64,000 bases of DNA from Lantana camara (GCA_037501455.1 CM074858.1:12574501-12638500); one strand, 5' to 3'; shown: positions 25,601 through 37,900, counted from the stretch's first letter. Translations and numbers: made by a program. Notes: a model not told the origin generated them from the letters alone.

Positions 25601-26612
25601 TTAATCAAATCTGATCCAAATCATGATGTAAGGAGATGAAATCAAGTATAATAGAGTAGAGAAGACATAAATATTCATACCTTAAAGATTTGGTGAAGGA
25701 GGGAAGAGATTTGAGCTCAAAATCACAAAGGGCCAAGGGTTTTCTTCCTTTCTTCTCTTCTCCTCTCTCTCGTTCAGCTCCAGCCACAAGAGGAGATATT
25801 TTGGCTCGGTTTTTCAGAGGTAAAGGGGTAGGAGAAGGCTTAACCCATGGTACAAAAGTCATGGTTAAGGTATGGTTAGGTTAGGTTAAGTAAAAAGGGT
25901 CCCACCATGAAGACTAGTCAACATAAGGAGCTCTTCTTGCACGAGTTGTCCGTTACGGTTGGATTTTGGAGGTCTTAATGATTTCAAAAAGGTATGAGGC
26001 TTGTTCCATTGTCTCCGAATCGTCGATACGAAGGCAACGGAGGTGTCGGAATTCGAATCCGAATTCCCGAGCTCAAGATATCACGCACGGAACCAAGGGT
26101 GCGCTAATTGCTCGTTAGCCCCCGACTTGGTTCCAAAAATCAAATTAAATCCGTTAACACGTCAAATGAATCCGAAAACGTAGACCGAGCACATAGGCGT
26201 ATTCATAACACACATATTTACGACATATTAAATTTTCACGACATTTCGGTATCATTACATATATGAACGAAGCACAAATAGAACACTCATGCGCATGAAC
26301 GAATTCATATTGTTATAAATGAATTACTAAAACTTAAATTCCATATTAATTAAATTAAAACCAACTAATAACATGTTGAAATTAATTAACAGAATTACCG
26401 AAATAGTTAAGGTAACATGAAACATAAATTAAGAAGTTAAACACTGAATATCAAGTGGAAATAAAATGAACTAGATTAAAATAACAATAGTTTATAGTTT
26501 AAATCAAATATAAACATTTATAAACGATTAATCATATAATTAAATAATTAAATTGTGCAATTTTATAAACAAATACGTCACATTATTAAAACCGAAAAAC
26601 TGGGGCGTTACA
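22634..26612 (-). mobile_element. Large gypsy LTR 1 (probable solo LTR, 3.98 kb)
   Basis: The ends are TGTAGCACCCCGC and GGGGCGTTACA. The duplication ttcca is exact (22629-22633 and 26613-26617), so TG...CA ends and a 5-bp duplication are both present. No gag-pol, primer site or internal domain is found, which fits a solo LTR. The right end read inward (TGTAACGCCCC) and the block GAGCTCGGGAATTCG near 26050-26070 match the start of the LTR at 51770, fixing its relative orientation as minus. A palindrome cluster lies at 24666-24792. Large LTRs of this kind occur in plant chromovirus-type gypsy elements. The family assignment is inference. Confidence 0.78.
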
Positions 26613-26617
26613 TTCCA

Positions 26618-27069
26618 CCTCGGATATCAAGCCATTAATACTTTTATTGGGCCAAGAAACAACTCAGAGTAGCTTTGCTTGGGAGTTTATGCAAGTCCTA
26701 TCCCAGACCGTTGGGAAGAACTTTTGCGCGAATTGGAGCACATGTAAAACGAATGAGACATGCCTTGGTACTTAATGAGAGATTTTAACGAGATTATTTG
26801 TCCGAGTGAAAAGAATGGGGGATGAGAGGTTAATTGGAATCGGTGTCTCAGTTTTAAGGAACATGTCAATAATTGCAACCTCATAATTGATATAGGCGTG
26901 TCTGGCCCACGTTTCACTTGGGTGGACACGGTGTGTGGGTGGGGGAGGGGGAGCAAGTTAAGGAGAGGTTGGATAAGACGCTCGTGAATCCAAAATGGAG
27001 ATTAAAGTTCTCGGAGGGGGTTGCTCGTGTCCTTTTGGGGACACATTTCGATCACCACTCCATAATAAC
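26618..27069 (+). pseudogene. LINE endonuclease fragment (part 2)
   Basis: The open pieces WYLMRDFNEIICPSEKNGG and IGVSGPRFTWVD match the L1 endonuclease C-terminal motifs (GDFNE...EK.GG and G..FTW). They are followed by a degenerate SDH-like stretch. Several stops and frame changes show decay. A MITE interrupts the fragment at 27070. Confidence 0.8.
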
Positions 27070-27483
27070 CTCTAAAGCACGGACACGTCTAAAAAATGGC
27101 CCGTGCAGTGTCCGACACGTGTCGGACACGGCTGAAGGAGTGTCCGGAAAAAAAAATAAAAAAATAAAAAATTGGGACACGGTGTCGGACACGGCGAGGT
27201 GGAGTGTCCGACACGGCTCGACAAATTTGATCATTTTTTTATGCTTTTTTTAATATTTTTTGAATTTTTTGGAGAGAAAATTGAAATAACAAAACTTATT
27301 TTAGTTTTTAATATTATATATTTTTATAATTATTTTATGTTACATAGATTATACTTATCAAATATTTTTATTTTTATATAAAATATATTTATTTATATAT
27401 AAAATATATTTATTTATATAAAATATAAGCGTGTCGTGTCCTAAAATTTAAAAAAAATCCTTGTCCGTATCCGTGCAACATAG
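27070..27483. mobile_element. MITE, 414 bp, 8-bp target duplication
   Basis: The terminal inverted repeats begin CTCTAAAGCACGGACACG on the left and CTATGTTGCACGGATACG on the right (read inward). The duplication ataataac is exact (27062-27069 and 27484-27491). Near the left end is a cluster of gtgtcggacacgg-like inverted words; the right half is AT-rich. An 8-bp duplication suggests hAT, but the ends do not settle the superfamily. Confidence 0.75.
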
Positions 27484-27491
27484 ATAATAAC

Positions 27492-27560
27492 ATACTGGCA
27501 TGGCATGGAACCTCCACCCTCAAAGCCCCCGTTTCATTGTGAAGTAGCTTGGAATGAGAA
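27492..27560 (+). pseudogene. LINE fragment (part 3, linker before reverse transcriptase)
   Basis: This is a short continuation of the LINE between the MITE and a solo copia LTR. It reads PPFHCEVAWNEN in one frame, a position where L1 proteins have an aromatic-rich F..E..W motif. Confidence 0.55.
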
Positions 27561-29420
27561 TGTTGGGAAAAAGCGAAAAGAAAACGCAGCGGAAATTAAA
27601 ATTTTTCCCAAAAGGTAGAATCTGACTTGCAATTCTTATTCCCAATTCATAGAGATTTAAGAATCTTGACACGTTTGAGCCGCCCACAAATGCTCTTCAA
27701 GCGGCAAGTCCCTAAAGCTCCTTCGAATCTTTCAAGACTCCACGAAAGCAGCCCTCTAGAGTAATAATCCACACCAACCTCGATCACGATCTAAACAAGG
27801 AGGATGCTAGTTATATGTTTAGTGTTTGGGTTCTAGGGTTTGTGTGATATGATTTGGAGAAAGAGAATTTTCTTTCAATCCTACATGGGGTTTGAACCCC
27901 TTGTATATATAACCCTAGGGGTTCGAACCCCTATTCCTTATTGGAGTAGGATTCTCAACCATCTACCTAAGGGATTTCTTGCTTTGAGAGAAAGACTCTC
28001 TACTTTGATCAAAAGTCTTCTTTTGACCAACTTGTCAAGCAAGAATATAATATCGAACTCTTTTAGATATTTTAATTAATTATTTATTCATAATAAATAA
28101 CTTGATGTTAATAATTAATTAATTCATAATTAATTATTTATTAGACTTAATATCTCTAAATTAGAACTTTAATAATAATTCATAATTAAATTAAAGTCCA
28201 TTAAATAATTAATCAATATTAATTATTCAACATATCACAATGTGACACATGTCACGCATGACACGTGTCCCACACGTGCAGCCCCTTACCAACACTTTGT
28301 TGGCTCGATCAACTCGTTTAATCGATTCAAGCCTTAACCCTCGTGACGAGACATTTGTGTGTGACCCTCTAGGTTCTTAATTCAATTAGCAGTGACCCTA
28401 ATTAATTAATTAGTCCACAGATCACACTACCATAATCTAGCAACAAGTGTGTGACCCTAGCTGAATAAGAATGTCTCAATTCAAAAGAACCTTTAAGGCA
28501 TTGACATATATGAGATAAGGTCCTCCTACATCCCATCTCTCAATCAAGATCTAGGGCGAGGGAATAATTAGAACCCTAATAATCTTGATCTTAAAGTTAA
28601 GTGCATTTCATATCCATTTGATCTCGATCCAAAAAACCTATTTCTTGATCTCGATCCACTACCTTGGCCAAGGACTCCTTTATGACATATGAATCACTTA
28701 CATAATAAGAGATCAACTTACTTACACAAGTGCAGGTCCTTTATCGATTCTCATATGCTTTCATGTGCCACGTGTGCAGCCCTAGCATGAGCTTTGAATC
28801 GGTTGTCTGAGGCGACATCCTTTAAAGCTCATACCTAAGACTGCAGAGTTAGCCCACAAAGCATCGATGAAATCTCAAATCTAAGGACTACTTAATCACA
28901 TCAATGACTCGTGAGATATTTTCTAATCTGGAAGTTTTTATTTTCAGAAATAGAAACTTCATTTTCTATTTAGGAATCTTCTCACGCGGTACAACTCAGT
29001 GTACCTACTTAGAATAAGTAAGCACCCACATGTATCATGCCCGTATTATTCAATACACTTTACACCCCATGAAACAAGGTGGTCTTTCTTAAGGGCGCGA
29101 CCACAAGAGCAAGCCTCGAACGAGTCATATTACACTCCCACTGTCTTTTGGACTCATCAGTTTGGAGTGATTTCTAATCATGACTTAAGGGATTTAGGGC
29201 TTATTTCATGAACCACTCCACCTAAATGGTTGAGTCCTATAAGTCATATATTGATTAGGGGAGTTCTAATACATGCACAAAAAGTAAACATACAATCAAA
29301 TAAGAGCATATAAAGAAGTGTTGCCTTAGTTCGTTTATTATTCAAAGATTGTTTGTGATTTTCAAAAGGAAAAGTACTAAGCAGACTATTACATCGGCTT
29401 TCAAGGCACTATTCCTAACC
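27561..29420 (-). mobile_element. Solo copia LTR A (1.86 kb), minus orientation
   Basis: It runs from TGTTGGGAAAAAGCG to GGCACTATTCCTAACC and is flanked by exact gagaa duplications (27556-27560, 29421-29425). The last base is C where related copies have A. It is the same family as the LTRs at 32029, 49733, 52421 and 60447. A TATA stretch (about 27904-27911) sits between two ggggttcgaacccc-type palindromes (27887-27900, 27918-27931). No internal domain is present, so it is a solo LTR left by recombination. Confidence 0.9.
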
Positions 29421-29425
29421 GAGAA

Positions 29426-31071
29426 CCCTAGTTGTCGCGAGCTCATAACAAAGGCATGGAAAGGTGACCAGAATATTGTTTCCTCACTTACCAAACTTCC
29501 TGAGATTATGAACTCTTGGAATAAATCCTCTTTTGGAAACAACTTTCAAAAAAAAAATCCTTATGGCGCGCATAAATGGCATCCAAAAGTTAGATCATAA
29601 TACTTTACATTCGAATCTCATTATTTTGGAGAAAAAGTTGGTAAAAGAATACAATATCATGTTAAAGTAAGAGAAGATGATTTGGTGTCAAAAATCGAGG
29701 ATAAATTGGCTCCGCTATTACCAGAAGACAGCGGAATCGGGTCAATGCCTTGAAAATTGAGTTACTAACACCAACCTATTGAAGAAACACCTTGGAACAT
29801 CTATTCTGACCTTTTCAAAAATGTTGTGAACTCTAACAGATTTAAGTTTGGTAGAAGCCATCTTCAATGTACTCTCATGTATGATTGGAAAAAATGTGCT
29901 TGAATAACTGGCTACCAACGAAGAAGTGCTAAGAGTGGTTAAATCTGTGAGTCCATTTAAGGCCCCGAGGCCGAACATATTTCAAGATTTCTTTTACTAA
30001 GTCTTTAAGGAGCTTAGTGAATGAAGCGGTCCCCGAGGTGCTTGGCCTAACCTTTATTTGCTTAATCCCGAAAATCGCCCAACTAGAATATATTAAAGAG
30101 TTCTGACCCATAGCACTTTGTAATGTACTTCTTAAGATCATCATCAAGCTCATGGTACTCCGTTTCAAGCCTTACATGCGGAATATCGTGATCCCGAATC
30201 AAAACAACTTCATCCACGGGCGAAGCATACGTGACAATATTCTTTTACTCCAAGAGACTCTTCATACCTTATTCCATTCAGAGGACAAGTGTGGCAGAAT
30301 GATACTCAAGTTAGACCTCGAGAAGGTGTACGAAGAAATCCATTGGGAGTTAATTCGTCAAACATTGGAGTACTTTGAAATCCCTACAAAAATTGTGAAT
30401 CTTATTTTGGGAAGTGTTAATGTATACGAACAAAAATTCTGTAGAACAACAAACCGATGGATAAAATCACTCCTTCTTGTGCTATTCAACTTTGTATGGA
30501 ACACCTAACTTATTTAATTGAATAGGTGGTCTCGGATGGTGATTGAAAACCGATTGTCGTTTGCAAAAAGAGGTCTCGTATCTTGTATCTCCTTTTTGCT
30601 GAAGACATCATGCATGTAGGGAGCCAAAGCCCCCAACTAAAGGAATGTATGCATCAAGAATGTCATGGAAACTTTCTGCTGCGCGTCAGAATTAAGAATA
30701 ATTTTAAGCAAGTCTCATATCGTTTTTGCACCTCAAGTGTCGACTAACTCCAAATAACAAATTAGAGATATTCTGGAAATGAACAACTTCGACGATATAG
30801 GGAAATACCTTGGGATTGGAATGAGTTTTGAAAGAAAACAAAGGGCACTCTATGGTACCGTTGTCGTGAAGGTGAAACAATGGTTGTCGAGTTGAAAGAC
30901 GAAGAATCTGAATTTGGCGGGGCGAATGGCTCTCATCCAATCCGTTATGAATTCTATCCCAGTGTATCAAATGCACACGAGTTTGTTGTTGAGCTATGTG
31001 TACGAGAAACTTGATAGAGTTAATCGATCATTCCTTTGGGCCACGTAAACCACCAAGAAACGCACATATTT
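29426..31071 (+). pseudogene. LINE reverse transcriptase fragment (part 4)
   Basis: It begins with TKAWKGDQNIVSSLTKLPEI and NSWNKSSFGN, the linker before L1 reverse transcriptase. The finger motif NQNNFIHGRSIRDNILLLQE and the palm LKLDLEKVYEEIHW follow at 30152-30360. The catalytic box reads FAED where L1 has FADD, and frames change repeatedly, so the enzyme is dead. A second gypsy LTR interrupts it at 31072. Confidence 0.85.
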
Positions 31072-32028
31072 TGTAGCACCCGCACGGTGGGTCACCACAT
31101 CCCCCGCACCAAAGTCCGATCCACATACGAAATGGAGAGTCTGTACATGAACCAAACAGTGGCGAACGGGAGACTGACAAACTCACACCTAGGCTAGGCG
31201 GAACTTAGACCCTGAAAGCAAAACTCAAACCAAAACAAGAATGCTGAAGCGGAACAAGCCATGCAATAATCAAAACATTCATAAGTAGTTGACGGGTTCA
31301 ACTAACATAAATACCTAATCCCGAATATCAAACAATAATCATAAATCCAACGGGTTCAACTAATCCACGCAAACCTGTCCTAACCTGTCCCGAAATATAC
31401 ATATCAATTCAAATATAGATTCCAAATAGCATATACAAACATATCTTATACATAAGCCGAATGAAAGAAATGCAAATGCAAGACCACCTACTAGACAAGA
31501 CTCGGAACAGACTCCAAAAGACCGACACACCCCGCCTAGCACAACTCCAAGCAAAACCTGCAAACTAAAAGTAAAAGGGGAGGGGTCAGTCTTAACTCGA
31601 CTGAGTGAGGGGTTAACGCACTCACACTATATATATAAGAGCAAATCACGTATCAAACTCATAATGTTCATGAACGCAGGGATAGTTTTTGCACACAAAA
31701 TCATTTCCCGTGATATATATATAGGGTTTACTTAGCAAAAGCAAATTAACAAATTTTAACTTACCGAGCAAACTTAGCAAAGCCTATTAAATCTTAATAT
31801 ATTCAAAACTTAGCTTATCTTATAAAACTCCCTTTTAGTTTAACTTAGAATCTGTCCCCGTTTCATAAACCTTAGCAGAACATACATATCATATAGAACT
31901 CGGCGGGTACGAGTTCCGACTCCCCCAATCTCCTCATAACATAACATATCAGAATCAAAACAGAAAACTTACATACATATCATATCATCCTCAACTCCGG
32001 GTGATGGAAGGATGTATATGTTAGGAAT

Positions 32029-34290
32029 AGTGCCCTAGAAAGCCGATTGTATATCCGCTTTGTGCTTTTCCTTATTGTAATCACAGACAATCTTTGAATG
32101 AAATAACGAATTGAGGCAACACTTCTTTATATGCTCTTGTTTGGTATGCGTTTACTTTATCTGTGCATGTATGAGAACTCCCCTAATCCTGATGACTTTA
32201 GGACTCTACCATTTAGGTGAAATGGTTCATGAAACGAGCCCTATATCACATAAGTCATGATTAGTAAAATACTCCAAGCCGATGAGTCCTACAGACAGTG
32301 GGAGTGTCAACCTGACTCCTCTAAGGCTTGCTTGTGGGATCACGCCCTTAAGAAGGACCACCTTGTTTCATGGAGGTGGAAAGTGTATAGTTGATACGTG
32401 CGTGATACATGAGGGTGCTTACTTTAATAAGTGAGTTCACTGAGGCGCCCCGTGTGAGAACATTCCTAAATGGGAAAGGAAGTTTCTATTTCAGGAAATG
32501 GAAACTTCCAGATTAAGGAAATATCTCACGAGTCATTGATGTGATTAATTGATCCTTAGACTTGAGGTTCCATGTTACTTTATGAGTTAACTCTGTAGTC
32601 TTTGGTATAAGCTTTAAAGGGTGTCGCCTTAGACAACTGATTCAAGGCTTATGCTGGGGCTGCACAAGTGACTCATGAAAGTGAATGAGAATCAAGAAAG
32701 GACCTACACTTGCATATGCAAGGTGATCTCTTATTGTGTAAGTCATTCATATGCCATATGGAGTCCTTGGCCAAGGCAGTAGATCAAGACATCAAGAAAA
32801 GGGTTTCTTGGATTGAGATCAAATGGATATGAAATGCACTTAGCTTTAAGACCGAATTATTAGGGTTCTGATTATTCCCTTGCCCTAGATCTTGGTTGAG
32901 AGATAGTAAGTAGGAGGATTGTATCTCACATGAATCAATGACTTAAAGGTTCTGTCGAATCTGAACATTCCAATTCAGCTAGGGGTTAAACACCTGTTGC
33001 TAGACTATGGTCGTTTAATCTGTGGACTGATTAATTAATTAGTGAATTAATTAATTAGGGTCACTGCTAATTGAATTGAGAACCTAGAGGGTCACACACA
33101 ACAACTTGGTTACATGAGTTGAGGCTTGAAAATGATTAAACGAGTTAATCGAGCCTAGAGGGTTCCACACGTGTGAAGCCACACGTGTGGGTCACGTGAG
33201 TGACACGTGTCCTTGTGACACGTGTCACACACGTGAACTTATATATATATATATTAAATGATTAATTTAGTTAATTATTTAATAGACTTTGGTTTAATTT
33301 TGAATTAAAAGGAAAGTCTAATTTTGGAGAAAATAATCTAGTTAATTAATTATGAATTAATTAATTAGATAAAAATAAGTTATTTATTTTATAATAAATA
33401 AAGTATAAAATTATCCAAAAATAGTTTGGATATTTTTAGCTCTCTTAAAAGTTGACTAGAATTAGAATTCAAAGTCAAAGTTGGAAAATACTTGATGATC
33501 AAGTAATAGGAGAGAGAGGGACCAAATCCTTTGTCCATTAGGACTAGGTTCGGCCGCCCCTCCCCTTTCCTATATATAGGGGAGCTCATGCTCCCCTTTA
33601 AAGCAAATAGACAATTCTTGGTTCATGTGTTGAACACCTTCCTTTCTCCAAGATTAAATAAAACCCTAGGTTAAGCCTAAACACTAACTAGAGAACTAGC
33701 ATCCTTACTAGTTAGATTGTAGCCAAGTTGGTGGACTATCTCTAGAGACTTCAAGTTAGAAGTTTTGAAGATTCGAGCTTTACCAAAAGTGGGGATTAAG
33801 CAAAACGATCAGAAGGGATGATGAAACGATTCTGAACCCAACAGAAAACGAGTGAAAAAATCGAACCAAAGAAGATGGCGAAAACCGTTCGTCCATATCC
33901 TGAAAGATGAGTTTTTTCACGAGGGTTTTATGGCTGGCAGATTTCTACTTTCGCAAAACTGGTTTTCGAAGGGAGTTTCAATCCTGCTTTTCTCGTTTCA
34001 TGTTTCTTTCTTTATGTTATATTGTTAAGAACATCTCTAACATGATTTGAATCTAGGTTGGTGTGGTTTGTTATCCCGACAATGGATTCTGAAGTAGAAA
34101 GAGACTTTCGAGGGACGGGTTGTCAAGCCGCGAGAAGAGCGTTCTTGGGTGGCTTGAAACGCTTCAAGAAAGAATAAAAGACAAGTAAGTTTTCTATCTC
34201 TACGAATTTGGTTACACGATTGCGAGTCCAAGATCCTTTTGTTGGAAAATATTTTAAATTCCGCTGCTTTCTGATTCGTGTTTTCCAACA
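32029..34290 (+). mobile_element. Solo copia LTR B (2.26 kb) inside gypsy LTR 2
   Basis: It starts TGTTAGGAATAGTGCCC and ends GTGTTTTCCAACA, with an exact gtata duplication (32024-32028 and 34291-34295). Its TATA box (33571-33578) abuts the near-palindrome ggggagctcatgctcccc (33579-33596). It is longer than its relatives because of an extra segment of about 0.3 kb near 33802-34122. Confidence 0.92.
33802..34122. other. Unidentified insertion of about 0.32 kb inside copia LTR B
   Basis: Compared with the LTRs at 52421 and 60447, the sequence departs after 'ggggattaagc' and returns at 'caagccgcgagaagagc'. The words taagc and caagc at the two joints could be a target duplication. The insert has no terminal inverted repeat, no poly-A tail and no long frame. 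I do not recognise it. Confidence 0.55.
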
Positions 34291-36185
34291 GTATACGCCC
34301 AAACCATCCAAACAAACGAGGGGAGGGCCTTGCGAGTACTCAAACCCTCAGGATTCCTTCCCTCACCAAACCTCCTGGTGAGTTCAGGGGTGATCCTCTG
34401 CAGACATATGGAGACTATGCACAGGCTTAACCTCGACGGCCCTATGCCGTCCCGAGGGCTCCTTACCCATAGCTCCGGGGCCCAACATACACATATCATA
34501 TCATAACCCGCTACAACAGAGACAGACAAACAGACAGACTTATACGTAGATACATACCACTTCCCGTTTCAATCAAACTCGGTCCTTGCCAAACTTGGCT
34601 CGTGAGAAGTATACGATTAGAAGCATAGCTTCACGTGGCCAAACATAATAAAACATTTCAAATCAAGCATACATAGGCTCGTACATTGCTTAACATACTT
34701 GCAAACTCGAGGCATATTCAACAAATACATATTTCACACTTATTTATATGCATATAAGGCTTATTAAATCACATGCAATCAAAACCGAGCACATTGCAAT
34801 AAGGTGTAACTATATCCTAACCTCACCTGACACCGAAGAGGCCGAAGACACAACAAATGATCCACCCCGGAATCAACACGGCCAACAAAACACCACCCCA
34901 GGTGTACCTGAACAACTGAATACAAAACAGGACTTAGACACGTGAATGAACCAAATAAACGCACGGGGTATGCTTATGATTGGCATGAAGTCATGGATCA
35001 CGTATACATGTATAAAATACTCATTCTTTAATATTAAATTACAATTCGTGCACCTAGCATAACATATAATACGAATTCATATCGAAACATGCAATACAAT
35101 TAAGATATAAATCAATAAGCGGTAAAAGAAATCAATTAAAAGCATAAAAGCTCAAAACCAACCTATTGGACCACGGGAAGGGCCGTTCCCAGACACAAGG
35201 CAAAACGGGAACGGCCGTTCCCACGAGCGCTGCCCGGAAGGGCCGTTCCGGCCCGAAGAACAAAACGGGAACGGCCGTTCCCATACGCGGATGGGAAGGG
35301 TCGTTCCGGCCCGAAGGCCAAAACGGGAAGGGCCGTTCTGGCCCGTCCTGCTAAAAAAAAACAGAGCAGAAGCAGCAATAGCGTCGGGAGCCAACACCAC
35401 CACCCACACACAGCCACAACCAACAACCAAATCAAGCAAAAATAACACAATAAAGCATATATAACATATAGAACACATAATTATACTTAAGAGCTCCAGA
35501 AACGAGCTTAAACACGCCAAACCCCCGACCCACTACTATTCATCATCTTCCCCAACAAAGCACGTAGGCACATATCCGAGGCATGAAAGAGACGATAAAT
35601 TAAAGCACGTAACGAGAGGGTCACAAATCTTACCTTGAGTTGTTGATCGGACGGTTGGATCTCCCAAACCCGAGCCAAAGGGTTGATGGCCAAAATGGGG
35701 AAAAATATCTTCTTCTCCTCTTCCTTGCTTTGTTGCTGATCGTGAGAGTGGAGAGGGAAGGAAAGGCTGGCCCCTTTTGGGGTTGGTCAAACGGGTCAGT
35801 TAAAACGGGTAGGGTCAAACGGTATCCGGTCCAAACGGATCGGATTTTAAAACGATAGGGCTATCAAATGGCTTTAGAAATTAAAAGGTTAATTCATCGA
35901 ATCCGAATCGTCGAATCGAACTCAATGATAGGGTCGAAATTCGAATTCGAATTCCCGAGCTCAAATAGCCACGAAGGCTCAAACGTCCTAATTACAATTA
36001 GGTCCCTAAATTGCAAATATTGGACAATTGAGTCCAAGTACAATTTAATTAAATTCTAAAGCACACGTAATTAAAATAAATCTCACATTGACACGTAAGC
36101 AAGCTAAATCACATAATTCACAAAATACTGAATTAAACTCTCTCGTGATGCCGTACCTGGAATACCGAAGAGACGGGGCGTCACA

Positions 36186-36400
36186 CACTTGGTAGGATGG
36201 GACAAAGTGATTAAGAGAGAAGAAGAATGGGGTTTAAGAATCAAGGAGGCCCGCAAGACGAACGTCGGGTTACTCACAAAAATGGGCTAGAGGATGATTA
36301 AGGAGGAGGATACGGTCTAGAGTCGTATCTTTCAAAAAAAGTATTTCAAATTAAAGGTGATGGACTGATGGCATCCTCGAACTGGTATTTGTTTTATCAA
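36186..36400 (+). pseudogene. LINE fragment (part 5, after reverse transcriptase)
   Basis: HLVGWDKVIKREEEWGLRI continues the LINE across the gypsy insertion. It matches the plant L1 motif in which a G-W-D-K-V block is followed by a G-L-G-I block. Stops follow soon after. The end of the LINE is not clear because A-rich repeat DNA begins here. Confidence 0.75.
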
Positions 36401-37900
36401 AAACTAGAAAATGTTCGATATAGCAGTCCACACCCCTCAAGGGTGTCATAAACTGCTCCAACATTATGGGAAAATTAAAAGTAGACTTTTATGGGTGTAA
36501 CATAAAAAGTAGACTAGCTTCGATATTATGCGAAAACAAAAAGTAGACTTCAATTTGTGTAACGACAAACTAAAACAGAAAAATGTAGACTACTCCAATA
36601 TTACCGAAAAACTAAAGCAAAAAAATATTATGAGAAAACTAAAAGTAGTCTATTGGTTTACTAAGGAAACTAAAACTGAGGCCCGCAGGGCGTAGCTCAG
36701 TTGGTTCCGGAGGGGCACATTTACTACAAGGTGCAAGGTTCAAATCTTATGGCTTGCAGTGTTGTAGTATTATTCTTGAGCGCAATATGGGCTTTGCGGG
36801 TGGACTTTTGTAGGTTATGGGAGTCCCACCAGCAAGGAAACTAAAACAGAAAAAAGTAAACTACAGAAAAAAGTAAACTATAGAAACAAGTAGACTTATA
36901 TTGGTATAACACGAAACTAAAACATAAAAAATAAACACAGAAAAAAGTAGCCTACTCCAATATTGTGGAAAAACTAAAATAACAAAGATATTATGAAAAA
37001 ACTAAAAGTAGACTTTTGTTGATGTAGCAGAAATGTTATGAGAAAACTATGTGGACTTATATGGATAATGCATAATGCAGTAAACTAAAACAGAGAAAAC
37101 TAAAGTAGACTTCAATCGGTGTAGCTGGAAACTAAAACAAAAAAAGTCTCATAAAAATTATTCTACTCCTATTGCGGGAATATTAAAACAAAATATGAAA
37201 AGTAAAAAAATAGAAACGGCTCCTATACAAAAACTAAAATAGAAAAATAGACACTTTTCGTATTACGAGAAAACTAAAATAGAAATACGTAAAGTCAAAA
37301 ATAGAAACAAAAAAAAGTAAAAAACACAAATGAGAAAACTAAAACAAAAATACAGAAAGTAGAAAAAAGAAAGTAAAAAAAAAAAAAAATGAAATGAAAA
37401 AACTAACACACAGAAAACGGAAGATAGAGGGAAACACAAAAGAGAAAAATAGAAGACAAAGGGAAACACAAACAGATACAATAGAAGACAAAGAAAAAAA
37501 TTGAACCGAAAAACTAACACATAGAAAAAATAGAAGACTGAGAGAAACAAAAACGAAAAACAGGAGACATAAAAAAAAAAATTTGAAATAAAAAAATTAA
37601 TACAGAGAAAACAAAAAAAAAAAAAACAAAAGACTGAGGGAAACAGAAACGTAAAAAACAAAAGGCAACTAAAACAGAAGACAAAAATAAAAAACTAAAA
37701 CAAGAAAAAAGTAACCGTAATAAACAAAAAAGTAAAAAAAAAAAAAAACCCAGAAAAATCAGAAACGGAAAAGAGAAAAAACATACAAACTAAAACAGAA
37801 CCGAAACGAAAAACAGAAAAAGTGGATAAAACAGAAACTGAAAAATCAGAAATAACAAAACTGACAAATCAGAAATTAACGGAAAATCAGATTAATTTTT
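36401..37900. repeat. A-rich degenerate tandem repeat, about 1.5 kb
   Basis: Words such as aaaactaaaacagaaaaaag and agtagactactccaatatt recur throughout with variable spacing. The composition shifts from recognisable 60-100-nt units on the left to nearly pure A/G/C low complexity after 37260. A frame on the minus strand (37263-37661) is only its poly-Phe translation. A SINE is inserted at 36677. Confidence 0.7.
36677..36833 (+). mobile_element. tRNA-derived SINE, 157 bp
   Basis: It contains tagctcagttgg (A-box consensus) and ggttcaaatc (B-box-like), spaced as in a tRNA head. A non-tRNA body follows and ends in cccaccagc. The 14-bp word aaggaaactaaaac flanks both sides (36663-36676 and 36834-36847). 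Part of that word is also common in the surrounding repeat, which weakens the duplication somewhat. It cannot fold as an intact tRNA. Confidence 0.7.

Larger units (their letters stand above)
31072..36185 (-). mobile_element. Large gypsy LTR 2 (probable solo LTR), split by copia LTR B
   Basis: The ends TGTAGCACCCGCACGG and GGGGCGTCACA match gypsy LTR 1, as do internal blocks such as gcgaacgggaga near the left end. The right end read inward (TGTGACGCCCCGTC, then TTCCAGGTACG) matches the LTR starting at 51770, so orientation is minus. Flanks are tattt (31067-31071) and cactt (36186-36190), which differ by two C-to-T changes. A palindrome cluster lies at 35175-35345. Without copia LTR B and its duplication it is about 2.85 kb. 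Confidence 0.75.

Noticed and set aside
35152..35520. 122-codon frame rich in Gly, Arg and Pro
   Set aside because: It reads through the ggccgttccc palindrome cluster of gypsy LTR 2. There is no domain.
36686..36752. tRNA gene
   Set aside because: A- and B-box words are present, but the stems do not form a plausible cloverleaf. A body and a flanking duplication point to a SINE.
37263..37661. 132-codon Phe-rich frame that looks like a membrane protein
   Set aside because: It is the antisense translation of A-rich low-complexity repeat DNA.
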